Both the position numbers and the translations under genes were made by a program. Under the pieces are notes generated by a model. That model saw only the letters and a program-made list of their open reading frames with translations. It was not told the DNA's origin and ran no database searches. 64,000 nucleotides of DNA from Candidatus Nitrosotenuis aquarius (lineage in GTDB: Archaea > Thermoproteota > Nitrososphaeria > Nitrososphaerales > Nitrosopumilaceae): assembly GCF_002787055.1 (NCBI RefSeq), contig NZ_CP024808.1, positions 770,328 to 834,327 on the forward strand, given 5' to 3'. Shown here in pieces: positions 7,994-15,017 of the stretch (positions are counted from its first letter, which is position 1; each line of letters begins with the position of its first letter).

Positions 7994-8056
7994 AACTAGA
8001 CAGAACTAGACAGGTTTTGTATTACACCACAACTATGCAGAACTAGGCAGTTTTGT
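7994..8056. repeat. Short direct repeats just downstream of tRNA-Glu
   Basis: AACTAGACAG occurs twice in a row (7994-8003, 8004-8013) followed by GTTTTGT; after ten bases AACTATGCAG and AACTAGGCAG (8031-8050) are followed by TTTTGT. So a composite unit of about 27 bases is present twice, imperfectly. A related string (AACTAGATAG, then TGCGTGTTTT) recurs at 14953-14977. Further right (about 8084-8104) a near-palindrome TAACTCCAG/CTGGTGTTA can form a stem. No gene is seen between 7982 and 8146. Confidence 0.5.
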
Positions 8057-8146
8057 GCGTGTTTTGGTGGTATCAGAAATTAACTCCAGTAATGCTGGTG
8101 TTAAACTGGATTAGCATGGTCATGAAATAAGTGTGAAAAAAATAAG

Positions 8147-8572
8147 TCATTGAAGAAAGCTTGGAACCTTCTTCAGGCGAGATGCAATAGAGATTCTGCC
8201 AGCACCAGTCACTATTATGAACAGCGTCATCGCAACTAGTGCCAGGTCATAGTCCCAACCCCCTTGCGCTATGAAAAACCCGTTGTTCCACCGGATGTGA
8301 AATATCGCATCAACTAGGATTACGCTAAATATCGCGCCTGTGATTCGAGTCAACACTCCGATGATCAGTGCAATTCCGCCGATAGTTTCTGCAAGCGCAA
8401 CTGGGATTTGCAGTTCAGGCGGCAGGCCGAATCCCATTAGGTGTTGCCTCCAGATTGGATCAAATTTTTGCAGGCCGTATGCAACAAAGATGACTCCAAC
8501 CGAAGCCCTAATTCCCCAATAAGTTATCTCGTGTAACTTGTTGGTTTGGATTGTGTTTTTGCTTGTAAGCAT
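8147..8572 (-). CDS. DoxX-family membrane protein
   Basis: 141 residues from ATG 8572 (MLTSKNTIQ); a frame extension to 8590 adds six residues. Four membrane helices are visible (about 18-36, 55-78, 82-100, 112-132). RASVGVIFVAYGLQKF and the helix ALAETIGGIALIIGVLTRI are typical of DoxX/DoxD-like quinone-linked or redox-associated membrane proteins. The family is broad and the exact partner is not known. Single gene with AT-rich promoter at 8580-8600. Confidence 0.88.
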   Translation of the reverse strand: MLTSKNTIQTNKLHEITYWGIRASVGVIFVAYGLQKFDPIWRQHLMGFGLPPELQIPVALAETIGGIALIIGVLTRITGAIFSVILVDAIFHIRWNNGFFIAQGGWDYDLALVAMTLFIIVTGAGRISIASRLKKVPSFLQ

Positions 8573-8668
8573 ACTATAATGTAATATCACATATAGTAAA
8601 ACAGGCTACTTTACAATTGTAAAATCACACCAGATCATACATAACAATATATCTTTACAAATGTAAAA

Positions 8669-8842
8669 TCAGTTGTCTTGGTTTTTCCTAAACGAGTCAA
8701 TTCCTTCGGATGCCAAAAACTCGAGTGCTTTTGAAAAACTCCAAGACTTGTTTGTCTTTAGCATATACCAAGCCTGGACTTCCCTGATTTTCTGTATTAC
8801 ATCACTATTCATTGTTGCCGTGATTCGTTTTTTTCTGATCAT
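8669..8842 (-). CDS. Ribbon-helix-helix DNA-binding protein, 57 aa
   Basis: ATG 8842 to TGA 8669. The N-terminal strand RKKRITATMNSDVIQKIREV followed by two helices (helix B KSWSFSKALEFLASEGID) is the ribbon-helix-helix pattern of CopG/Arc-type regulators, which dimerise and insert the beta ribbon in the DNA major groove. It lies alone 27 bases before the start side of the exported-protein gene's stop at 8870. A second RHH protein of similar size is at 11949. Targets unknown; it could be autoregulatory or an orphan antitoxin, but no toxin gene adjoins it. Confidence 0.75.
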   Translation of the reverse strand: MIRKKRITATMNSDVIQKIREVQAWYMLKTNKSWSFSKALEFLASEGIDSFRKNQDN

Positions 8843-8869
8843 GTCTATAAAAAAAGAAGAATGCTGAAG

Positions 8870-9715
8870 TCACATTCCGGCAAACTGGTAGCCTAAGAGT
8901 GATTCAAGCAGACTTGTTATCTCGGGGTTTTGTCCCACATGGAGGACTATTAGCTTGCCTTTTGTGTAAAAGTGAGGAGTATCCACCCATCGAATTATGC
9001 TAGTACCAATCTCAGTTCCATCCTCAGATACGGTGAGGCTTGATGCTACTGCATCCGATTCATCAGCAAATTCAAAGACTTGGATGTCGGATCCGCCAAC
9101 AGAGATCACCTTGGTCGGCACGGAAAACAACGAGATTTCGGCTGCGAGGTCTTCTTTGTGTTGTACCAAGACTCCTCGCGACTCTATTGCATCAACCAGT
9201 GAGGCATAGTCTGTGACTGCTCCCTCAAATGGTATGACTGGCTTATCGTGGGACGGTAGTTTTGATTGTGGTTTTTTTAGCACGTATTGATGGTTTAGCT
9301 CATCCCAAGAATCATCAGTTACTGCGGAGATTACATTTCCTTCAGACACTATGATGTCCGTTTTGTGATGAGTAACGACTTGGGCCAGCATTTGTCCGGT
9401 CCTGTCTCCAAATCCAGCATTTGCAGAATCAAACGCGATTCGGATTCTGTATGATACGGGATCGGTTTCCAAGACAGCGATTTCCTCTACGTCGATTGTG
9501 TTTGGCAGTCCGTCAAACGCAAATGTTGGGCTGGTCACTATGTACCTTTGAGCAACGCCAAGGGCATCGGACTTTGCCTGCTCCTCAGGAGTCATCGGGA
9601 TCATAGTCAGGGTGCTTTGTGCTGGAACAAAATATGCCCCAGCTGCGCCCGCAATGATTACTCCAATCACGGCCACAGTTATGGCAAGTTTTTTGTGTTT
9701 TAGATGTTGTGACAT
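8870..9715 (-). CDS. Membrane-anchored extracellular protein of unknown function
   Basis: 281 residues: a short basic N-terminus, one membrane helix (about 10-30, LAITVAVIGVIIAGAAGAYFV), then a soluble domain presumably outside the cell. PMTPEEQAKSDALGVAQRYI near residue 40 begins a helical segment, followed by beta-rich sequence. Its start faces the TetR-regulated operon, 114 bases away, so the operator at 9777 could affect both directions, although it lies closer to the plus-strand promoter. No family recognised. Confidence 0.7.
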   Translation of the reverse strand: MSQHLKHKKLAITVAVIGVIIAGAAGAYFVPAQSTLTMIPMTPEEQAKSDALGVAQRYIVTSPTFAFDGLPNTIDVEEIAVLETDPVSYRIRIAFDSANAGFGDRTGQMLAQVVTHHKTDIIVSEGNVISAVTDDSWDELNHQYVLKKPQSKLPSHDKPVIPFEGAVTDYASLVDAIESRGVLVQHKEDLAAEISLFSVPTKVISVGGSDIQVFEFADESDAVASSLTVSEDGTEIGTSIIRWVDTPHFYTKGKLIVLHVGQNPEITSLLESLLGYQFAGM

Positions 9716-9776
9716 TTTCTTAACAGATATGGATATGGTTTGGTTATAACCTTTGATTAAATTTCATTTTAACTAA

Positions 9777-9811
9777 AACTGACCAGTCAGTCAGTTATAT
9801 TTTTATATGGC
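9777..9811 (+). promoter_or_regulatory. TetR-type palindromic operator abutting the TATA box of the zinc-ribbon/RDD/TetR operon
   Basis: ACTGAC-CA-GTCAGT (9778-9791) is a perfect inverted repeat; a larger frame AACTGAC (9777-9783) / GTCAGTT (9790-9796) is also perfect, so two overlapping dyads are present. Directly after it comes TTATATTTTTATATGG (9796-9811), a TATA box about 28 bases upstream of ATG 9830. A repressor bound here would block TFB/TBP access. The TetR-family gene at 10457 in the same operon is the obvious candidate to bind it (inference), giving negative autoregulation. Confidence 0.65.
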
Positions 9812-9829
9812 AATGTTTGCTATCCAACA

Positions 9830-10042
9830 ATGAATACTCAGGTGATCCACACATCCGAAATATGGATGAACAACCAATACTCAAAACCAGACCTTTTGAG
9901 ATTCTACGGACCAAAGTATCCCCACTTTAGGTTTGCGTGTCCTGCATGTGGATCACTTGAGGTATTCGTCTCTTTGCGCAACGACAACACAGAAGGCAAG
10001 TGCCTTGACTGCAATCACGACTGGAATGAGCAAAGCCAATGA
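9830..10042 (+). CDS. Zinc-ribbon protein, 70 aa
   Basis: The C-terminal part has CPACG (about residue 37) and CLDCNHDW (about 58), a classic two-knuckle zinc ribbon of the TFIIS/TFIIB or RNA-polymerase-subunit style. The first gene of a three- or four-gene operon (zinc ribbon, RDD protein, TetR, SnoaL-like). It overlaps the RDD gene by four bases. Leaderless start suggested by the TATA box at 9797. Role unknown; nucleic-acid binding is possible. Confidence 0.78.
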   Translation: MNTQVIHTSEIWMNNQYSKPDLLRFYGPKYPHFRFACPACGSLEVFVSLRNDNTEGKCLDCNHDWNEQSQ

Positions 10043-10452
10043 TAGAAAATCAGCTGATCAGAGTAGCAAGTTGGAAGGACAGATTTCTGGCAGGACTAAT
10101 TGACCATGCGATTCTGGCAGCAAGTGTTGCTATTCCATTGCACTTGGCAAACTATGATCCAATGATGGCTTGCCCAAGTTTGGCGCTCTATGGATATTAT
10201 GTACTGGCAGAATTCAAGTACGGCCAGACACTTGGTAAAAAAATACTGCACATCAAGACTACGCGGCCAGACGGTGCAAAAATCAGTCTAAGGCAAAGCG
10301 CACTCAACAGCATTGGCAAGACGTTTTTGCTGCCAATCGACTTTGTAGTAGGCATCATATTAGTAAAGACCAGAAAACAACGCCTCTTCAACAAGCTAAG
10401 TGACACCATAGTCATAAAGACAGAAGATAAAGCATCCCAGAAACTGGACTGA
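10039..10452 (+). CDS. RDD-family membrane protein
   Basis: 137 residues. The start ASWKDRFLAGLIDHAILAAS carries the R-x-x-A-x-x-I-D motif of the RDD family (Arg and two Asp positions), followed by two or three membrane helices and the loop GQTLGKKILHIKTTRPDG that is also typical. RDD proteins have been linked to ion or solute transport and stress tolerance, but most are undefined. ATGA overlap with the preceding zinc-ribbon gene; four bases before the TetR gene. Confidence 0.88.
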   Translation: MIENQLIRVASWKDRFLAGLIDHAILAASVAIPLHLANYDPMMACPSLALYGYYVLAEFKYGQTLGKKILHIKTTRPDGAKISLRQSALNSIGKTFLLPIDFVVGIILVKTRKQRLFNKLSDTIVIKTEDKASQKLD

Positions 10453-10456
10453 TATT

Positions 10457-11053
10457 ATGCCCAAGGTCTCGCAAGAGCACAAGGACAAGATCAAACACCT
10501 CATCTTTGAGGCCGCGCTGAAGAATTTCTCAAAGTTCGGCTATTATCAGACAAAAATGGACGACATTGCAAAGTCGGCAAATGTAAGCAAGGGCACACTA
10601 TACCTATATTTTCAAAGCAAAGAAGACCTTTTTTTGCACATGTGCAGGCAAAACAGACAAAACCTAATCCACGTCAGAACCGGTCTCTTCCAAGACAAGA
10701 AAAAACTCGCATCCGACCTGGGCAAGTTCTACGACGATCTGACGTCAATACAAAAAGACACAGAGCGAGCATGGCTTGAGGGAATCGCAGAATCCATAAG
10801 GAATCCAAAGCTAAAGCAGACTGTCATTTACCAGCGCGGCGAGCTTGAAGAAATTGTCACGGAATTTCTAAAACAAATGAAAAAGGATGGAGATTTTTTC
10901 AGAGACGATGTTGATTTAAAAACAATGGCAAGGGGAATAATCGCGTTGTATCACGGCCTTACCATAATGAGAATAACCAATCGCAACGATAATACCGTCA
11001 GGGATTCATGGGTAAAGACAATGCTTTCAATATTTGCAGGTGCCGAAAAATAG
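10457..11053 (+). CDS. TetR-family transcriptional regulator
   Basis: 198 residues. The N-terminal helix-turn-helix is clear: FEAALKNFSKFGYYQTKMDDIAKSANVSKGTLYLYFQSKEDLF spans about residues 17-60 (given here in two halves of the TetR signature: alpha-1 and the recognition helix SKGTLYLYF). The C-terminal ligand-binding region is helical and resembles AcrR/FadR-like members. It is the third gene of the operon that starts at 9830 and likely binds the palindrome at 9777-9796. Ligand unknown; the RDD membrane protein and SnoaL-like enzyme may belong to the same response. Confidence 0.92.
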   Translation: MPKVSQEHKDKIKHLIFEAALKNFSKFGYYQTKMDDIAKSANVSKGTLYLYFQSKEDLFLHMCRQNRQNLIHVRTGLFQDKKKLASDLGKFYDDLTSIQKDTERAWLEGIAESIRNPKLKQTVIYQRGELEEIVTEFLKQMKKDGDFFRDDVDLKTMARGIIALYHGLTIMRITNRNDNTVRDSWVKTMLSIFAGAEK

Positions 11054-11063
11054 AGTGAATTCG

Positions 11064-11453
11064 ATGGACATGCCCACACAAAACAAGGAACTAATCAAAA
11101 GATTTTACGAATTATTCAAAAATAGCGACCAGGCTTATCGAGACCTTTGCCACAAAGATATCGAGTGGACGACGTTGGACGGCATGCCGCATGGTGGGAG
11201 ATACGTGGGAGTAAAAGCGGTTTTTGAAGGCTATTTTGTAAAAATGCTCTCGAATTTTAAAGAATTTCATGCCAATCCTGATGAGTTTGTCGGAGTTGAG
11301 GACAAGGTAATTGTTTTTGGAAGATATTATGGAGAATCAAAGTCGGGCAAAAAATTTGATGTGCCTTTTTGTCATGTCTATACAGTGCAAGATGATAAAA
11401 TTTTACGATTCAAGCAGTTTACGGATACCAAAAAGATCCAAGAATCCCTCTAG
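11064..11453 (+). CDS. SnoaL-like / NTF2-fold protein
   Basis: 129 residues from ATG 11064 (MDMPTQNKELIKRFYELF). The helix ELIKRFYELFKNSD, then IEWTTLDGMPHGGRYVGVKAVFEGYF and VFGRYYGESKSGKKFDVPFCHVYTV are the alpha+beta cone of ketosteroid-isomerase-like SnoaL_2 proteins. Such proteins bind small hydrophobic compounds, with or without catalysis. It begins ten bases after the TetR gene and probably ends that operon. The frame can be extended to a TTG at 11034 inside the TetR gene, which I consider unlikely. Confidence 0.85.
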   Translation: MDMPTQNKELIKRFYELFKNSDQAYRDLCHKDIEWTTLDGMPHGGRYVGVKAVFEGYFVKMLSNFKEFHANPDEFVGVEDKVIVFGRYYGESKSGKKFDVPFCHVYTVQDDKILRFKQFTDTKKIQESL

Positions 11454-11881
11454 GCTTTCCAGTGATGCGCACTGTCCAGCAAAACCTGGCCATACTGCTT
11501 TCCAATGTCCGATTCTGTTTCATAAGAGACTGCTCCACTAGCAAGCAATTCACTGACCTTAAAAAAGTAAAACTCTAGATCCGGAGGACTAATCACAAGA
11601 GCGTGTCCACCATTTTTGCCCACAACAAATCTGTGTGGAGCCCCTTGAGGAACAAAAATCACGTCACCTGACTTTCCCATTATAGACTTGGTATCCAGCA
11701 CGAACTCATAATCTCCTTCAATAATATAGAAGATCTCTGGCCCTTTTGGATGCATGTGCAGCGCAGGTCCCAGATTAGGTGGATGAATCACATCAAGTAC
11801 TGTATATCTGCCGTTTGTTTCAGATGTAAGAGCCTTGATAGTGAATTTTGCGCCGTGAAAATCAAATGGTTTGTCCTTCAC
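11450..11881 (-). CDS. Cupin-domain protein
   Basis: 143 residues. Cupin motif 1 is seen in GPALHMHPKGPEIFYIIEGDYEF (His-x-His with a Glu downstream), and motif 2 in GDVIFVPQGAPHRFVV (His). Together these give the metal-binding His/Glu set of a small single-domain cupin_2. It could be a small-molecule dioxygenase or isomerase, or a binding protein. Promoter GGATATATCG lies before the start near 11905. It overlaps the end of the convergent SnoaL-like gene by four bases. Confidence 0.9.
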   Translation of the reverse strand: MKDKPFDFHGAKFTIKALTSETNGRYTVLDVIHPPNLGPALHMHPKGPEIFYIIEGDYEFVLDTKSIMGKSGDVIFVPQGAPHRFVVGKNGGHALVISPPDLEFYFFKVSELLASGAVSYETESDIGKQYGQVLLDSAHHWKA

Positions 11882-11948
11882 AAAAGAAATTACAGATTTG
11901 ACGATATATCCTTTCTAGTTTGCGGTATCTAAACCTGCAAATACAGAC

Positions 11949-12107
11949 CTAGCTGCGCTTTAGTCCCTCATTGAGAACCTGGTTTACCAAGGCTGAAAAA
12001 CTGATATGGTTGTGCTCTTTCATCATTTGGTATTGTTTTTCTTTTAGACGCTTGTTCAGATCAATATTCATTGCAATTGTGACTCGCGTCCAGTCTCGCG
12101 CACTCAT
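11949..12107 (-). CDS. Ribbon-helix-helix protein, 52 aa
   Basis: ATG 12107 to TAG 11949. RDWTRVTIAMNIDLNKRLKE gives the beta strand and first helix, and ISFSALVNQVLNEGLKRS the second helix, matching the CopG/MetJ-like ribbon-helix-helix fold. It has few residues outside the fold, so it is a minimal dimeric DNA-binding unit. No toxin gene is adjacent, so I read it as an orphan regulator. The next gene upstream on this strand is the zinc-finger mini-protein at 12175. Confidence 0.72.
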   Translation of the reverse strand: MSARDWTRVTIAMNIDLNKRLKEKQYQMMKEHNHISFSALVNQVLNEGLKRS

Positions 12108-12144
12108 CAAAAATCTACTCCATTTGAAAAATTAGAGAAAAATC

Positions 12145-12186
12145 GCAAATGCATAGCGGGAGATAGGGGGAGCGCTATGCATTTGC
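12145..12186. promoter_or_regulatory. Perfect 14-bp inverted repeat with purine-rich 14-nt loop
   Basis: GCAAATGCATAGCG (12145-12158) and CGCTATGCATTTGC (12173-12186) are exact reverse complements around the spacer GGAGATAGGGGGAG. The right arm covers the last codons and stop of the zinc-finger gene (12175). Read on the minus strand it would form a strong hairpin at the 3' end of that mRNA, a probable terminator or stability element; as DNA it could also be a protein-binding dyad for the RHH protein encoded next to it. Confidence 0.55.
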
Positions 12187-12351
12187 CACGCAGGCATACG
12201 GCATCGAAACGATGTTGTTTGTGCAATAGTGGTATACGTGACGGATTATGTTCTCGCAGCATTTGCAAACTCTCTCAATTGGGAATTTGCAGGATCTGCA
12301 GTTTGAGACTACTAGTTCTGCGCCACATTTCCTACAACTTTCTTCCCGCAT
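12175..12351 (-). CDS. 58-aa zinc-finger mini-protein with nine cysteines
   Basis: ATG 12351 to TAG 12175. Cysteines at 6, 9, 18, 21, 29, 31, 32, 43 and 54; the first four form CRKCG ... CRSC, a zinc ribbon, and CKCC with HVYHYC may form a second site. It resembles the double-zinc-ribbon (DZR) style seen in many archaeal small proteins. Located between an RHH regulator and hsp20 on the same strand. Function unknown; zinc binding is inferred. Confidence 0.68.
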   Translation of the reverse strand: MREESCRKCGAELVVSNCRSCKFPIERVCKCCENIIRHVYHYCTNNIVSMPYACVANA

Positions 12352-12428
12352 TTTGCAACCACCTTACGCTTTGTTGGATTTTTGTTACCAGTTCCCAAGG
12401 TAGTTTTGATGCATTCATCATGTTTCAC

Positions 12429-12908
12429 CTACTCGATCGTCACTGCTTTTCCCTTTGGTTTTTGCTCGACTAGTCTGAATGAGACTTCGAGTATTCCATT
12501 GGAGTATGTTGCTTTGGTGGAATTTTCATCGATTTTGTATTTGAGAGGCACTTGTGTTTGGTATTTTCTGTCTCCATGTTCTGCACTGATCTTTACGTGT
12601 TTGTCCTCTATCGTTACCTTGATGTCTTTTTTCTCAACTCCTGGCATTTCTGCTAGGAGTTTGAGGGTGTTGCTGTTCTTGTCGACGACTTCGTCGACAA
12701 ATGGTTCTCTTACATCAGATATTGCCAAGCCTGGAATTTGTGTTCCATACTGCTTGACAAGTGGCCTCCCATCATTCCCCACTGTCACAGTGTAACCATA
12801 GAAGTATGGTTTGTTTGCAAATTTTGTTAGTCCAAAGTCGTCATCCATGTTAAAAAATCGGTCTGACAAACTTCGAAACATTTGGTCGAAATGTGTATCA
12901 AACCACAT
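12429..12908 (-). CDS. hsp20: Small heat-shock protein, Hsp20/alpha-crystallin family
   Basis: 159 residues. The alpha-crystallin domain occupies about 65-150: VDEVVDKNSNTLKLLAEMPGVEKKDIKV, VKISAEHGDRKYQ, and the closing consensus TKATYSNGILEVSFRL (the A-x-x-x-N-G-I-L motif). The N-terminal arm is aromatic-rich (DQMFRSLSDRFFNMDDDF) as usual for oligomer-forming chaperones. It is a holdase that keeps unfolded proteins soluble. Divergent from the thermosome gene; the shared 135-base AT-rich region probably gives joint heat-shock control. Confidence 0.96.
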   Translation of the reverse strand: MWFDTHFDQMFRSLSDRFFNMDDDFGLTKFANKPYFYGYTVTVGNDGRPLVKQYGTQIPGLAISDVREPFVDEVVDKNSNTLKLLAEMPGVEKKDIKVTIEDKHVKISAEHGDRKYQTQVPLKYKIDENSTKATYSNGILEVSFRLVEQKPKGKAVTIE

Positions 12909-13043
12909 ATTTGATCACTTGGTATATGTAATATACATGACATTATTTTAATTTTTCTTTGTTCAAGATAATTAAATTACATATAGAATATTTTCTTACA
13001 AAAATTTATAAATTATTTTGTTAAATTACATCCCGGTGCTTTT
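12909..13043. promoter_or_regulatory. Divergent promoter region between hsp20 and thermosome
   Basis: An AT-rich 135-base spacer. Toward the thermosome, AAAATTTATAAATTATTTTG (13001-13020) holds a TATA box about 30 bases before ATG 13044. Toward hsp20, the minus strand reads ATGTCATGTATATTACATATACC near 12915-12940 in shorter pieces, with TATATTAC as TATA box. The string ATTACATATA appears in both orientations (around 12930 and 12974), which may be a shared operator for a heat-shock regulator; this is inference. Confidence 0.5.
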
Positions 13044-14681
13044 ATGACAACACCACAAATAGTTCTTCTCAAGGAAGGAACTACACAAACAAAGGGTAAT
13101 GATGCCCAAAAAAACAACATCAGCGCTGCAAAACTCATAGGCGAACTGGTTCGAACTAGCCTCGGTCCAAGAGGAATGGACAAGATGCTAGTCGACACGC
13201 TAGGAGACGTGACCATCACAAATGATGGCGCAACCATCCTCAAGGAAATCGACGTGCAGCACCCAGCTGCCAAGATGATGGTTGAGATAAGCAAAGCAAC
13301 AGACACCGAGGTCGGTGACGGAACAACATCAACAGTCGTTCTTGCCGGGGCCCTGCTTGAAAAAGCAGAAGAGCTCATTGGCAAAAATGTACATCCGACC
13401 GTAGTTGTCGATGGCTTCAAAAAAGCATCCGAAAAAGCAATTGCAGAACTACAACAGATAGGCATCAAAGTCGATCCACTCGACAAGAAGCTTCTCAAAA
13501 AAATTGCAGTGACTACGCTGTCATCAAAGCTGGTCTCATCAAATTCCGATGAGCTTGCAGACATCATAGTCGATGCAGTCTTGTCTGTGGCAGAAAAAGT
13601 GGGCGACAAATACAAAGTTGACATTGACAATGTCAAACTTGAGAAAAAGGGCAGCTCCTCAATTAAGAACACAGAGCTTATCCACGGAATAGTGTTGGAT
13701 AAGGAAGTAGTCCATGGTGGAATGCCAAAGAGAGTAGAGAATGCAAAAATAGCATTGCTCAACGCACCACTTGAAATAGAAAAGACAGAGTTTGATGCAA
13801 AAATAAACATCAACTCCCCAGATCAAATGCAGATCTATATCGACGAGGAAAACAAGATGCTCAAAAAGCTTGTAGACAAGATAGTAGCATCTGGTGCAAA
13901 CATTGTCTTGTGCCAAAAAGGCATTGACGATATGGCCCAATACTATCTTGCAAAGGCAAACATCCTTGGTGTCAGAAGAATCAAGGAAAGCGACCTGACC
14001 AAGCTTGCAAAAGCAACAGGTGCAAGAATTGTCACCAACATCAACGAGCTGACAGACAAGGACCTCGGATCGGCAAAACTTGTCGAGGAAAGACAGGTTG
14101 AGGCTGACAAGTGGGTCTTCATCGAAGGATGCAAGAATCCAAAAGCCGTCTCTATTTTAGCACGGGGTGGCTCGCAGCGAGTTGTCGACGAAGTAGAGCG
14201 CTCCATCCATGATGCCCTCATGGCAGTAAAGGATGTGGTGGAATATCCAGTAATCCTAGTTGGTGGAGGAGCCCCAGAAGCCAGAGTTGCGGCAAAACTA
14301 CGCGAATGGGCAAACTCGCTAGAAGGACGTCCACAGTTAGCAGCGCAAAAATTCGCAGAAGGTCTTGAGACAATACCTTTGGTTCTGGCAGAAAATGCCG
14401 GAATGGATCCGCTGGACACACAGGTTCAGCTCAGATCAAAGGCAACAACAGGAAAGGCAACATTTGGAATTGACGTAAGCAATGCCAGAGTTGCAGACCT
14501 AGAATCTCAAAACGTCATAGAGCCACTTGCGGTAAAAGAACAAGTGGTAAGTGCGGCTACAGAGGCCGCATGCATGATTTTGCGAATCGATGACGTCATT
14601 GCGGCATCAAAATCCTCAAGTCATGCTCCAAGTCCTGCCGGTCCACCTGGAATGGGTGGCATGGGCGGAATGGACATGTAA
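13044..14681 (+). CDS. thsA: Thermosome (group II chaperonin) subunit
   Basis: 545 residues, full length for CCT/TCP-1-type chaperonins. Key parts seen: GPRGMDKMLVD near residue 40, TNDGATILKEIDVQHPAAKM near 62, the ATPase GDGTTSTVVLAG at about 90, and GGGAPEARVA in the C-terminal equatorial domain. The tail ends in Gly/Met repeats (GMGGMGGMDM) as usual. It folds proteins in the cytosol as a double ring with a built-in lid. A single subunit gene is visible here; other paralogues may lie elsewhere. Followed by T-tracts at 14687. Confidence 0.98.
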   Translation: MTTPQIVLLKEGTTQTKGNDAQKNNISAAKLIGELVRTSLGPRGMDKMLVDTLGDVTITNDGATILKEIDVQHPAAKMMVEISKATDTEVGDGTTSTVVLAGALLEKAEELIGKNVHPTVVVDGFKKASEKAIAELQQIGIKVDPLDKKLLKKIAVTTLSSKLVSSNSDELADIIVDAVLSVAEKVGDKYKVDIDNVKLEKKGSSSIKNTELIHGIVLDKEVVHGGMPKRVENAKIALLNAPLEIEKTEFDAKININSPDQMQIYIDEENKMLKKLVDKIVASGANIVLCQKGIDDMAQYYLAKANILGVRRIKESDLTKLAKATGARIVTNINELTDKDLGSAKLVEERQVEADKWVFIEGCKNPKAVSILARGGSQRVVDEVERSIHDALMAVKDVVEYPVILVGGGAPEARVAAKLREWANSLEGRPQLAAQKFAEGLETIPLVLAENAGMDPLDTQVQLRSKATTGKATFGIDVSNARVADLESQNVIEPLAVKEQVVSAATEAACMILRIDDVIAASKSSSHAPSPAGPPGMGGMGGMDM

Positions 14682-14686
14682 ACCTC

Positions 14687-14701
14687 TTTTTTCATTTTTT
14701 T
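14687..14701 (+). terminator. T-tract terminator after thermosome
   Basis: Two runs of six and seven T separated by CA, starting six bases past the thermosome stop. This is the usual form of an intrinsic archaeal terminator, with no hairpin needed. Confidence 0.6.
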
Positions 14702-14722
14702 AATAAATAAAAATGAAGATTC

Positions 14723-14857
14723 CTAGAGAGTAGCTAGGAATGCTCCAATTCCTGCGCCAACGCCAATGCCCAGAGTGAAAAACAAAGTGTCCCAGGCAAT
14801 GACCTTTTTGAATAGCGCCCTGACTTCGTAATTCCAGTGAGTTGTTTTTGTGTTCAT
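14723..14857 (-). CDS. 44-aa single-helix membrane peptide
   Basis: ATG 14857 to TAG 14723. A polar N-terminus (MNTKTTHWNYEVRALFKK) is followed by one hydrophobic Gly-rich helix (VIAWDTLFFTLGIGVGAGIG) to the C-terminus. Its length and layout resemble small subunits of membrane complexes. A TATA-like AATTGTACAAATATGAACAC lies immediately upstream. The 160 bases between it and 15018 hold no other gene that I can see. Function unknown. Confidence 0.5.
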   Translation of the reverse strand: MNTKTTHWNYEVRALFKKVIAWDTLFFTLGIGVGAGIGAFLATL

Positions 14858-15017
14858 ATTTGTACAATTACAGAAAAAATTGATAAAAATCATTCAACAG
14901 GGATTATGAATTATCAGCTAAGATGTTGATTTTTACACTCATGCCAACTAGAAACTAGATAGAATTAATGCGTGTTTTTATTGGTAAAATTTTTAGCTTT
15001 TTTACTAATTTTGAATT

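Noticed and set aside
7981-8150. Prophage or integrase next to tRNA-Glu
   Set aside because: Only short repeats are found; no integrase, tRNA fragment or mobile gene is visible nearby.
8673-8867. 64-aa plus-strand frame
   Set aside because: It is antisense to the ribbon-helix-helix gene at 8669-8842, which has far better motif support.
12177-12795. Two plus-strand frames of 98 and 137 aa
   Set aside because: Antisense to the zinc-finger mini-gene and to hsp20; rich in Cys/Ser/Leu as typical of reverse frames.
13013-13813. 266-aa minus-strand frame over the thermosome gene
   Set aside because: Serine-rich antisense frame of a highly conserved gene.
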